45,350 bases of DNA from contig JBJTHJ010000043.1 of NCBI GenBank assembly GCA_046094385.1, positions 1-45,350 of the forward strand, given 5' to 3'. Under the pieces are notes generated by a model. That model made no database searches and was not told the DNA's origin. It saw only the letters and a list, made by a program, of their open reading frames with translations. Shown here piece by piece: positions 8,488 through 16,465 of the stretch. The stretch's first letter is position 1. The number at the start of each line of letters is the position of its first letter. A program made the translations under genes and the position numbers. This stretch comes from ZLKRG08 sp046094385. GTDB lineage: Bacteria > Actinomycetota > Actinomycetes > Nanopelagicales > Nanopelagicaceae.

Positions 8488-9657
8488 GTGTTCAAATTAA
8501 TTAAGTTCATTAAGCGCATATTGATATCGGCATTAGTCATCTATTTGGCTCTCTTTGGCTTGACGAAATTAATTAGATATCCAGAACCGATTGCTGCTAT
8601 CAAATTGGGTCTAGCACCTGCTTCCAAGACCCCAGATTTAATGCCGGCCCACTTTATCGAGCCAGCAGATACCCGTGTGCCATGGTCTATCGGACAGGTG
8701 CAATTGCCATCACAAATTAATTATGACGGAAGCAAGATCTCTACAGATCAATTTCTTGAAGAGACCAAAACCAATGCTTTCTTAGTCGTTAAAGATGGAA
8801 AATTGGTCTACGAAAAATATTTCGGCAAAACCACCAAAGATTCCTTACTACCCACTTATTCAGTTGCAAAGACTTTAACCTCAATAATGATCGGACAATT
8901 GATAACTCAGGGCAAATTGAAAGAGACCGATACCTTTGTCAGCATTTTGCCTGAATATAAAACAGGTTCAGATTTCGACAAAGTAACCATCAAGCATCTC
9001 TTAGACATGGATTCAGGCATTGGCGTAAGCGATAACTACCCCAGCGGTCCTTCAGGTTGGGGCGTAGCGATTGCACAGATGTATGCATCAACAGATCTAT
9101 ATTGGTGGCTCCATAACAATCAGAAGATGCGCGAAGAGCCTGGCAGCAAAGCAGAATATCGAAGCGTAAATACGCAATTACTCGGAATGGTGATTGCAAA
9201 GATTACGGGACAGAAAGTTGCTACCTACTTCGAGAAGAATATTTGGCAACCAATCGGCGCACAAAGTCGGGCCAAATGGAATGTAGATAAAGTAGATGGC
9301 ATCGAGAAGACCTTTTGCTGCTTTAATGCCACCGCCCGAGATTTTGCACGAGTCGGTCAACTATTTGTAAATAATGGCGCTGCCAGCATTGGTGGAAGTT
9401 CCGTGATCAGCTCGCAATATTTAAAGCGAATGACTGCGCCAAAACATAGCCTTGATTATGGCTGGGGTTACTCGGCGCAGACCTGGTTGCCATTTCCAGA
9501 TACCATCTTGATGATGGGACTTCATGGTCAATACATCTTCATTCAGCCCACCAATCAACTGGTGATTTTGAAGTTTAGCGATCTACCAACCTCTGCAGAT
9601 GGAATATCCTCAAAGATTGTTCCGACGCTGGATGAGATTGCTAAGTCTTTAAGCTAA
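8488..9657 (+). CDS. Membrane-anchored serine hydrolase, beta-lactamase class C-like fold
   Basis: 389 residues counted from GTG 8488. One hydrophobic helix at about 10-26 anchors it to the membrane with the enzyme outside. The catalytic SxxK is S125-V-A-K128 (PTYSVAKTL); the second motif YRSVN matches the Tyr-x-x-x-Asn form of this family; a late HGQYIFIQP segment replaces the KTG motif. The pattern, with SVNTQLLG and an internal CCFNATARDFARVGQLF, resembles 6-aminohexanoate-dimer hydrolase/esterase members more than true AmpC enzymes. Substrate is unknown: peptide, ester or amide are possible. The in-frame TTG at 8428 is unlikely because it lies inside proA. It is an isolated plus-strand gene between the two proline genes, with TACCCT 6 bases before the GTG. 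Confidence 0.85.
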   Translation: MFKLIKFIKRILISALVIYLALFGLTKLIRYPEPIAAIKLGLAPASKTPDLMPAHFIEPADTRVPWSIGQVQLPSQINYDGSKISTDQFLEETKTNAFLVVKDGKLVYEKYFGKTTKDSLLPTYSVAKTLTSIMIGQLITQGKLKETDTFVSILPEYKTGSDFDKVTIKHLLDMDSGIGVSDNYPSGPSGWGVAIAQMYASTDLYWWLHNNQKMREEPGSKAEYRSVNTQLLGMVIAKITGQKVATYFEKNIWQPIGAQSRAKWNVDKVDGIEKTFCCFNATARDFARVGQLFVNNGAASIGGSSVISSQYLKRMTAPKHSLDYGWGYSAQTWLPFPDTILMMGLHGQYIFIQPTNQLVILKFSDLPTSADGISSKIVPTLDEIAKSLS

Positions 9658-9661
9658 GTAA

Positions 9662-10768
9662 TCAAAGAATTACGAGGTCATCGCGATGCACGAGTTCGCG
9701 TTCGAACTCTGGGCCAAGCTCCGAAGCCAAATCCTTCGTTGAACGTCCCAACATTTTAGGTAGTTCATCGCTATCAAAGTTGACTATTCCTCGGGCGATT
9801 ACTTTGCCGACACTGTCGACTAAATCAACAGTATCGCCAGCATCAAAGGTGCCTTCCACAGCAACTACACCGGCTGGCAGTAGCGATACCTTCTTTTCAA
9901 TCAGAGCTTTGACTGCACCATTATCAAGAACTAATTTGCCACTTGAGCTGGAGGCATGTGCCAGCCAGAGCGCACGTGCGCTGTTCTTATTGGTCTTGGC
10001 GTGGAAATAAGTCCCGAATTCATCTCCTGCAAGCGCTTTTGCCAAATCGGTTGCGCTAGTTAGAAGCATGGCAGTTCCAGCGCTGGTAGCGATTTTTGCC
10101 GCTTCGATCTTGGTAACCATGCCCCCACTACCAACACCAGTTCCGGCTCCACCTAGTTTGATGTCAGCGATTTCGCTTAAATCTTTTACCTCAGAGATTT
10201 TTCTTGCATCTGCTTCCGTAGGCGGTGCGTCGTATAGCGCATCTATATCTGAGACGATCACAAGTAGGTCCGCTTGAGTAAGTAAGGCCACCAATGCAGC
10301 AAGACGATCATTATCTCCGAAGCGAATCTCGCTAGTTCCAACGGTATCGTTCTCATTGATGACTGGAACCACGCCAAGTGAAATCAATTTAAATAGCGCA
10401 CGTTGGGCATTTGAATAATGTGATCTTCTAACCACATCGGTGGTGGTCAATAGAACTTGGGAAGCTGTGATTCCATACCGCGCAAAACTTTCGGTGTAGC
10501 GATGAATCAAGAGACCTTGTCCGACAGATGCCGCAGCTTGTTGCGTCGATAAATCCTTCGGTCTGGATTGCAAGCCCAGCGGAGCCAAACCTGCAGCGAT
10601 CGCACCTGATGAGACCACTAAAACTTCAACACCATTTTTTCGTGCGCTAGCGACGGCATCCACTAAACGATCTACAGCTTTTGCATCTAATCCTGCACCA
10701 CCGTCTGTCAAAGAAGAGCTACCGATCTTGATTACGATGCGCTTGGCAAGCTTCACTTCATTTCGCAT
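9662..10768 (-). CDS. proB: Glutamate 5-kinase
   Basis: Phosphorylates glutamate, first and usually proline-inhibited step of proline synthesis. An N-terminal amino-acid kinase domain (RIVIKIGSSSLTD, VSSGAIAAGL, NENDTV, FGDNDRLAALVA) is followed by a C-terminal PUA domain (ARALWLAHAS onward). The ATG at 10768 has GTGAGG 6 bases upstream and gives 368 residues, near the usual 367; the earlier GTG at 10780 would add four residues. The start lies inside the end of obg, so the two are co-transcribed and probably coupled. It ends 4 bases from the convergent serine hydrolase. Confidence 0.96.
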   Translation of the reverse strand: MRNEVKLAKRIVIKIGSSSLTDGGAGLDAKAVDRLVDAVASARKNGVEVLVVSSGAIAAGLAPLGLQSRPKDLSTQQAAASVGQGLLIHRYTESFARYGITASQVLLTTTDVVRRSHYSNAQRALFKLISLGVVPVINENDTVGTSEIRFGDNDRLAALVALLTQADLLVIVSDIDALYDAPPTEADARKISEVKDLSEIADIKLGGAGTGVGSGGMVTKIEAAKIATSAGTAMLLTSATDLAKALAGDEFGTYFHAKTNKNSARALWLAHASSSSGKLVLDNGAVKALIEKKVSLLPAGVVAVEGTFDAGDTVDLVDSVGKVIARGIVNFDSDELPKMLGRSTKDLASELGPEFERELVHRDDLVIL

Positions 10769-12257
10769 CGTGATCCTCACTTTCTGGCAATTCTTCGATC
10801 AATTCTGGGGTATTTGGGTTTGAGACCGAGTACTCCCATTGTCTAGCAATCTCTTCTTCAGTTAGCTGATCTTGAACCTTTTCGCTCTTCCAAATCGTAT
10901 CTAAGCGGGCATCTTCACCGCGTCGTTGCAAGTTCTTTGCCAACATCTCAGCGCCAGCCTCGATGGTTGGTTCCCAATCGAAAATCACCGCGTTCTCATC
11001 GTTTCCGATTCGAACTTCGCTGCCAGATACGGCACCTGCTTTGAATAGCTCTTTCTCAACACCTGCTTGCGCAAGTCGATCAGCCAAATATCCAACTGCC
11101 TCCGAATTGGCGAAGTTTGTCTGACGCACCCAACGTTCAACTCTCTTACCAATGACTGTAAATGATCCATCTGGATTGGCTATAACTTTGAAACCGCTGT
11201 CGTTAACTGCAGTTGGCCTAATCACAATCCGAGTGCGTTGATCGCTCTTTATCTCTGCACGGGAGGCTTGTACCAATTTCGCCATCGCATATAGCAATTC
11301 TTGGACGCCTTGCCTGGTGGCCGCTGAAATCGGATAAACCTCATAACCGCGATCCTGGAGATTCTTAGTGACCATCTCTGCCATTACTTTTCCATCAGGA
11401 AGATCAACTTTGTTTAACGCGACTACTCTCGGCCGATTATCCAAACCACCATATTGTTTCAACTCTGATTCGATAATTTCCAAGTCATCTATTGGATTAC
11501 GATCAGTTTCCAAAGTTCCACAATCCAAAACATGCACCAAAGCGACACATCGCTCAACGTGACGTAAGAATTCAAGTCCCAAACCTTTTCCTTGTGAAGC
11601 TCCTGGAATTAGACCTGGTACATCGGCCACCGTAAATCGAGTGTCACCAACGCTTACTACTCCTAAATTAGGAACTAGAGTCGTAAATGGATAATCTGCG
11701 ATTTTAGGACGAGCAGCTGAGATTGCGGCAATCAATGAAGATTTTCCAGCGCTTGGAAAACCAACTAAGGCAATATCGGCGACGCTCTTTAATTCAAGAA
11801 CTAAAGTGCGCTCTTCACCAGGTTCACCAAGTAGCGCAAAACCAGGTGCACGACGCTTTGAAGATGCCAGTGCGGCATTTCCCAAACCACCACGACCGCC
11901 TTCTGCGGCCATGAAAGTAGTTCCAATCTCGATTAAATCTGCTATTTGATTCCCGTTTTCATCGAAGATCACTGTTCCTGAAGGAACTCCCAAGATCAGA
12001 TCTTCGCCTTGTGAACCATCTTTTCGATCGCCATAGCCTTGGCGGCCGTTGGTTGCACGACGATGTGGTGAGTGATGGAAATCTAGGAGCGTCGTGATAT
12101 TTGGATCAACGACTAACACGATATCTCCGCCACGACCACCGTTACCGCCATCAGGGCCACCAAGCGGTTTGAACTTTTCGCGATGGATAGAAACGCATCC
12201 GTCACCGCCTTTTCCGGCAGCAACATGAAGGGTTACGCGATCGACAAATGTTGTCAT
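10758..12257 (-). CDS. obg: Obg GTPase, late 50S assembly and stress control
   Basis: 499 residues. Domains in order: glycine-rich Obg fold (1-about 160; GGPDGGNGGRGGD, FKPLGG), the GTP-binding domain with P-loop GFPSAGKSS (about 166-174), G3 DVPGLIPGAS, G4 NKVD, and a C-terminal OCT domain (about 345-420) seen in Gram-positive Obg, then an acidic tail ending SEDHDAK. A strong ribosome-binding site (GGGAGGA) lies 5 bases before the ATG. It follows rplU-rpmA, the conserved order in most bacteria, and overlaps proB by 11 bases. A hairpin between rpmA and obg may reduce read-through. Confidence 0.97.
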   Translation of the reverse strand: MTTFVDRVTLHVAAGKGGDGCVSIHREKFKPLGGPDGGNGGRGGDIVLVVDPNITTLLDFHHSPHRRATNGRQGYGDRKDGSQGEDLILGVPSGTVIFDENGNQIADLIEIGTTFMAAEGGRGGLGNAALASSKRRAPGFALLGEPGEERTLVLELKSVADIALVGFPSAGKSSLIAAISAARPKIADYPFTTLVPNLGVVSVGDTRFTVADVPGLIPGASQGKGLGLEFLRHVERCVALVHVLDCGTLETDRNPIDDLEIIESELKQYGGLDNRPRVVALNKVDLPDGKVMAEMVTKNLQDRGYEVYPISAATRQGVQELLYAMAKLVQASRAEIKSDQRTRIVIRPTAVNDSGFKVIANPDGSFTVIGKRVERWVRQTNFANSEAVGYLADRLAQAGVEKELFKAGAVSGSEVRIGNDENAVIFDWEPTIEAGAEMLAKNLQRRGEDARLDTIWKSEKVQDQLTEEEIARQWEYSVSNPNTPELIEELPESEDHDAK

Positions 12258-12275
12258 CTACGTCCTCCCTTCTTG

Positions 12276-12309
12276 AAAATAATAAAGCGGACCAGCATCG
12301 CCGGCCCGC
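12276..12309 (-). terminator. Hairpin with T-rich tail between rpmA and obg
   Basis: On the minus strand GCGGGCCGGC (12300-12309) pairs with GCTGGTCCGC (12287-12296) over 10 positions including two G-T pairs, with a 3-base loop, then a TTTATTATTTT tail. It looks like a partial intrinsic terminator that would set obg-proB below the level of the ribosomal protein genes. The tail is broken by A residues, so read-through is likely. Confidence 0.65.
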
Positions 12310-12339
12310 TCTTAACTAAGAACTGATTTAGTACCGAAA

Positions 12340-12594
12340 TTAAGCCACAGGAACTACATTGACTACATCGCGGCCACGTGCGCGACCGAATGTGACTGCC
12401 CCTGCAGAGAGTGCAAATAGCGTGTCATCTTTTCCGATGCCAACATTTGCACCTGGGTGGAACTTGGTTCCGCGCTGACGGACGATGATTTCGCCAGCCT
12501 TAACTACCTGTCCACCAAAACGCTTGATGCCAAGGAATTGAGGATTGGAATCGCGACCATTGCGGGTTGAGGAGACACCTTTTTTACTTGCCAT
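12340..12594 (-). CDS. rpmA: Ribosomal protein bL27
   Basis: 84 residues beginning MASKKGVSSTRNGRDSNPQ and continuing with the conserved GQVVKAGEIIVRQRGTKFHPG and VGIGKDDTLFAL. The unprocessed N-terminus reaches the peptidyl transferase centre. The form here lacks the extra cleaved N-terminal peptide found in Firmicutes. Preceded by GGAGAG about 9 bases upstream. Second gene of rplU-rpmA-obg-proB. Confidence 0.98.
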   Translation of the reverse strand: MASKKGVSSTRNGRDSNPQFLGIKRFGGQVVKAGEIIVRQRGTKFHPGANVGIGKDDTLFALSAGAVTFGRARGRDVVNVVPVA

Positions 12595-12642
12595 TTACTT
12601 TCACTCTCCTTCTTTGCCTGCTAGCTAATCTATTTAAAACTT

Positions 12643-12957
12643 TTACTTAACACCGTTAATAGCGGTGATTTTTACCTTGGTTAATTGTGAGCGGAAACCT
12701 TCACGACGGCGATAACCAGTCTTTGATTTGTAACGAAGGATATGAATCTTCGGTCCCTTGGTTTGATCGACAACTTCTCCGGTTACCTTCACGCCAGATA
12801 GCACCTTTGGATCGGAAGTCACCGAAGCACCGTCGACAACTAGAACCGCTGGGAATGAGACAGTTGAACCAGCTGCCGCATCAATATGATCGACGGTAAC
12901 AGTGTCGCCAACTGCGACCTTCTCCTGGCGCCCGCCAGCCTTCACGATTGCGTACAT
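12643..12957 (-). CDS. rplU: Ribosomal protein bL21
   Basis: 104 residues with MYAIVKAGGRQEKVAVGD at the start and HILRYKSKTGYRRREGFR near the end, the 23S rRNA-binding signature of the family. A ribosome-binding site AAGGA is present a few bases before the ATG. It opens the rplU-rpmA-obg-proB operon, with a promoter and a small hairpin in its leader. Confidence 0.98.
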   Translation of the reverse strand: MYAIVKAGGRQEKVAVGDTVTVDHIDAAAGSTVSFPAVLVVDGASVTSDPKVLSGVKVTGEVVDQTKGPKIHILRYKSKTGYRRREGFRSQLTKVKITAINGVK

Positions 12958-12986
12958 GATTTCCTTCTACCTGTCTTTATCCAAAA

Positions 12987-12998
12987 GCCCACTTGGGC
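12987..12998 (-). other. Hairpin in the rplU leader
   Basis: GCCC-AAGT-GGGC followed by TTTTGG, lying between the predicted start of transcription (about 13000) and the rplU start codon. It could be a small protein-binding leader, or a weak terminator for the upstream RNase E/G gene; the stem is only 4 bp. Confidence 0.35.
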
Positions 12999-13006
12999 AG
13001 GGGGTT

Positions 13007-13036
13007 ATCTTACGAAATGTGGTCGGACAACTACAA
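13007..13036 (-). promoter_or_regulatory. Candidate promoter of rplU-rpmA-obg-proB
   Basis: -35 TTGTAG (13031-13036), 18-base spacer, -10 TAAGAT (13007-13012) on the minus strand. It is located in the gap between the RNase E/G stop (13038) and rplU, giving a leader of roughly 43 bases. Confidence 0.5.
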
Positions 13037-13037
13037 A

Positions 13038-15140
13038 TCAAGTATGAACTACCCCTGTGCTGACCGCTCGACGGCGCTTTCTAGGCTTAATTCCGCGCTT
13101 TTCGCTCTTGGATTCGCGCTCCCCTGAACTTTGCTCAGAGTCATCTTGCGAATCATCCTCTGCTTCATGATCATCATGTCTACCTGCGAATACCGGTTCG
13201 ACTGCCTTGGCGCGAACTGGTTCCGTATGAATATGTATACCTCGACCATTACAACTATCGCAAGTAGTGCTAAATGCTTCAATCAAGCCTTGGCCGATAC
13301 GTTTGCGCGTTAGCTGCACCAATCCAAGTGAAGTTACTTCAGCGACTTGATGTTTGGTGCGATCGCGACCAAGGCACTCAATTAAACGGCGCATTACAGC
13401 TTCACGGTTAGATTCCAAGATCATGTCAATAAAGTCGATAACTACGATGCCGCCCAAGTCACGAAGTCGTAATTGACGAGCGATCTCTTCTGCAGCCTCC
13501 AAGTTGTTCTTAGTTACCGTCTCTTCGAGGTTTCCACCTTTGCCGATAAATTTCCCAGTATTAACATCGATAACCACCATCGCTTCGGTGCGATCAATAA
13601 CCAACGAACCACCTGATGGCAGATAAACCTTGCGATCAAAGGCTTTGGCAAGCTGCTCATCGACTCGGTAATCACTGAATATATCTCCGGTACCGGTGTA
13701 CTTTTCAATTTTCTTGGAGAGTTCAGGCGCGATAAAACCCAGATAATCAGAGATATCGTTGTATACCTGGTCGCCTTGAATCTTTAGCGCGCTAAAGTCT
13801 TCTGAGAAAATGTCACGAATAACGCGAACTGCGAGATCCGGTTCGGTGTACAGCGCAACTGGTGGGTGAAAGTTCGGGTTTTGTGACTTCTGATAAATCT
13901 CTTCCCACTGCGCTTTAAGTCGTGCGATATCGCTGGTCAGCTCTTCTTCGCTTACGCCTTCGGCTGCAGTACGAACAATGACTCCTGCTTCTTCTGGAAC
14001 TAAATCTTTCAAGATAGCTTTGATGCGATTACGTTCGGTTTCTGGCAAGCGACGTGAGATTCCGCTCATGCCACCGCCTGGAACGTAAACGACATATCTA
14101 CCCGGAAGCGAGATCTGGCTCGTTAAGCGAGCGCCTTTCTGGCCAATTGGATCTTTAGTAACTTGCACTAAAACAGCTTGGCCGGTCTTTAACGCCATCT
14201 CAATCTTTCGAGATGAGGAATCTTCCATACCAGCGGCATCCCAATTGACTTCTCCTGCATATAGAACTGCATTTCTACCTTTGCCAATATCAACGAAGGC
14301 CGCTTCCATGGATGGCAAGACATTTTGAACTTTTCCAAGATAGACGTTACCTACATAAGAGGTTGCAGAATTTCTATTTACATAATGTTCGACCATGACA
14401 TCGTCTTCAATTACACAAATCTGAGTGCGATCGCCCTTTTGGCGAACTAACATCTCACGCTTTACCTCATCGCGTCGAGCTAAGAATTCACCTTCGGTAA
14501 TGATGGTTCCGCGACGTCTGTAGCTCTCGCGATAACCCTCGCGAAAATCACGACGCTCTTCACGATGACGGCCTTCGCGACGATGATGACGGCCTTCGCG
14601 TCTTGATGAGCGATCACTCCGATCGCCTCGTGGTTCTCTAGCTGGTTTACTCTCTTTGGCTTCTCGCACCTTAACAACGGTTATTACGCCATCTTCATCA
14701 ATGCTTTCGCCAGGTTGCACGCCATCCTCTGCGCTACGACGGCGGCGACGGCGGCGATGCGAGGTAGCTTCACTCTGCTCATCACTTGAGGTTAAATCAT
14801 TGCTCTCTTCCTGCGGATCATTTCCTTTGCGACGGCCACGTCCACCACGGCGACGGCGGCGTCCACCGCGGCGCGAATCTGAATCCTCGTCAGCTCGCTC
14901 CTTGCCTTCAGGCGCATCTGACTTCTCACTCTTCTTGCTCTCGCTCTTGGCTTTCTTTACCGTGGCTGCAGGAGCCGCTTGAAAGATCGGTGCCGCGATT
15001 GCAGCCGGGATTGATTTCTTACGTGATTTTTTCTCAGTTGTCGCATTTTCAGAATCTGCATCAACGGAATTTTCAACAACCTCTTTGGAGGTAGCTTTTT
15101 TGCTTGCGCGCTTACGCGGCGCTTTTGGCTCTTCGGCCAT
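13038..15140 (-). CDS. rne: Ribonuclease E/G
   Basis: Endoribonuclease that starts mRNA decay and processes stable RNA. 700 residues from ATG 15140; the three upstream codons to TTG 15149 are unlikely, since AAAAGGA fits the ATG. The first 210 or so residues are a low-complexity Lys/Glu then Arg/Gly/Asp-rich arm (runs such as RRGGRRRRRGGRGRRKGN and HRRRRRRRSAED). Then come an S1 RNA-binding domain (about 262-347, YVGNVYLGKVQNVLPSMEAAF), a DNase-I-like catalytic part with the metal-binding aspartates in VVIDVNTGKF (D525) and IDFIDM, and the zinc-link CDSCNGRG. A short charged tail replaces the long C-terminal scaffold of E. coli RNase E; the N-terminal arm is the actinobacterial arrangement. 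Its long leader is full of hairpins. Confidence 0.95.
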   Translation of the reverse strand: MAEEPKAPRKRASKKATSKEVVENSVDADSENATTEKKSRKKSIPAAIAAPIFQAAPAATVKKAKSESKKSEKSDAPEGKERADEDSDSRRGGRRRRRGGRGRRKGNDPQEESNDLTSSDEQSEATSHRRRRRRRSAEDGVQPGESIDEDGVITVVKVREAKESKPAREPRGDRSDRSSRREGRHHRREGRHREERRDFREGYRESYRRRGTIITEGEFLARRDEVKREMLVRQKGDRTQICVIEDDVMVEHYVNRNSATSYVGNVYLGKVQNVLPSMEAAFVDIGKGRNAVLYAGEVNWDAAGMEDSSSRKIEMALKTGQAVLVQVTKDPIGQKGARLTSQISLPGRYVVYVPGGGMSGISRRLPETERNRIKAILKDLVPEEAGVIVRTAAEGVSEEELTSDIARLKAQWEEIYQKSQNPNFHPPVALYTEPDLAVRVIRDIFSEDFSALKIQGDQVYNDISDYLGFIAPELSKKIEKYTGTGDIFSDYRVDEQLAKAFDRKVYLPSGGSLVIDRTEAMVVIDVNTGKFIGKGGNLEETVTKNNLEAAEEIARQLRLRDLGGIVVIDFIDMILESNREAVMRRLIECLGRDRTKHQVAEVTSLGLVQLTRKRIGQGLIEAFSTTCDSCNGRGIHIHTEPVRAKAVEPVFAGRHDDHEAEDDSQDDSEQSSGERESKSEKRGIKPRKRRRAVSTGVVHT

Positions 15141-15307
15141 GTACACCAAATCCTTTTTACGCTAAAGCTATTTAGCTCTAGCTGTTTCGGGTCTGAAATC
15201 AATCAGACAAATCTTTTTTCGGTAGCTCCGCGCTGCGGCCCAAGGGGCGCGCGCTGGTTACTGGCTAAGTATGGCAGTAATTCTCAGAAATTACCATTAC
15301 CTAGAGA
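15141..15307 (-). promoter_or_regulatory. Structured leader upstream of RNase E/G
   Basis: This 167-base gap contains four inverted repeats. Plus-strand positions: 15161-15176 (GCTAAA, 4-base loop, TTTAGC), 15191-15208 (GTCTGA, 6-base loop, TCAGAC), 15229-15253 (CGCGC/GCGCG outer stem with inner GCCC-AAG-GGGC and a one-sided bulge) and 15277-15294 (GTAATT, 6-base loop, AATTAC). None has an intrinsic-terminator T run right after it on the minus strand. A structured leader would permit feedback by RNase E cleavage, known in E. coli; here it is inference. A promoter could not be pinned down. Confidence 0.5.
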
Positions 15308-16465
15308 TTAGCCTCGTAATCGAGCGTTTACGTTCTGCAGCAAACCTATACCGATCATGTTTGCGAACATGCTTGAGCCACCATAAGAGAGAAATGGAAG
15401 TGGTACACCAGTCATCGGCATTAGCCCAAGCGTCATTCCGATATTTTCAAATGTTTGAAATGCAAACCACGCTACGACACCAACTGATACCAATCTACCA
15501 AAGGGGTCGGTGGTTCTTCGGGCAATACTAAAACCGCGCATCATCACAGTGATCAATAACAGCAAGATGATGCTACTTCCGACAAAGCCCGTCTGCTCTC
15601 CGGCTACTGTAAAGATAAAGTCCGTCTGTTGCTCTGGTACGAAACGACCATTGGTTTGTGGGCCTTCAAATAGCCCAGTCCCTAATAAACCACCTGATCC
15701 AACAGTGATTCTGGCTTGTCGTAATTGATAACCAGTTCCTTGGGTATCTGCATTTGGATTTACAAATGACTGTAAGCGCTTCAATTGATAATCACTTACT
15801 AACCAAGCTTTCACAGCTACGAATCCACCGATTACTGCAAGTAGCAGCAGGGCTACTACCCATCTTGCCGGTGCGCCACTAGTTGCAATGATAGTTACCA
15901 CGATTGCGCTAATAATTAAGATAGTTCCCATATCTGGTTGGGCCACAATGAGAAGCACTGGAATTGCCGCAACTGCTAGAGCTTGCAATACGTCTTTATT
16001 TCCAACCTCCTCTTGGCCATGCATCCGTTCGGTAAGAATCATGGACATACCAATGATGATGGTGATCTTTGCCAGCTCTGCAGGTTGTAATGAGAACCCA
16101 CCAGGTAACACGATCCAGGCCTTTGCGCCATTGATAGTGCTACCTATTCCGGGAATAAGCACTGCAATCAAACCAAGCACTCCGGCTCCCCATACGAATG
16201 GTGTGTAAGCACGTAGAGCGCGGTAATCGATGAAGGTCATTCCCATCGCAAGTGCGATTCCAATAACCACATTAATTCCATGGCGTTTCAAGTAATACTG
16301 TGGATCTTCCCCAGCTGCCGCATACCAATTTCGAGTTGCCGCATAGACCAAAATTGTTCCGATTATCAGTAAAGCACCCACTGCAAAAGTAAGTATGGGA
16401 TCAAAACCTGCCGTTAAATTTCGCTTCGGTCTGCGATAGGTAAAGCTACGTAACGCTTCGCTCAT
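15308..16465 (-). CDS. rodA: RodA, SEDS-family peptidoglycan glycosyltransferase
   Basis: Polymerises lipid II for lateral wall growth together with its partner PBP2. 385 residues, about ten membrane segments. Family features: NGAKAWIVLPGGFSLQPAELAKI, the catalytic-loop region with QPDMGT, and the end FQTFENIGMTLGLMPMTGVPLPFLSYGGSSM. The ATG overlaps the last base of the PBP2 stop (TAATG). Last gene of the shape cluster. RodA rather than FtsW because of the adjoining mreBCD and PBP2. Confidence 0.95.
   Translation of the reverse strand: MSEALRSFTYRRPKRNLTAGFDPILTFAVGALLIIGTILVYAATRNWYAAAGEDPQYYLKRHGINVVIGIALAMGMTFIDYRALRAYTPFVWGAGVLGLIAVLIPGIGSTINGAKAWIVLPGGFSLQPAELAKITIIIGMSMILTERMHGQEEVGNKDVLQALAVAAIPVLLIVAQPDMGTILIISAIVVTIIATSGAPARWVVALLLLAVIGGFVAVKAWLVSDYQLKRLQSFVNPNADTQGTGYQLRQARITVGSGGLLGTGLFEGPQTNGRFVPEQQTDFIFTVAGEQTGFVGSSIILLLLITVMMRGFSIARRTTDPFGRLVSVGVVAWFAFQTFENIGMTLGLMPMTGVPLPFLSYGGSSMFANMIGIGLLQNVNARLRG

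Noticed and set aside
15229..15253. GC-rich stem as a terminator of rodA
   Set aside because: No T run follows on the minus strand, and it lies well beyond the rodA stop next to the RNase E/G start.
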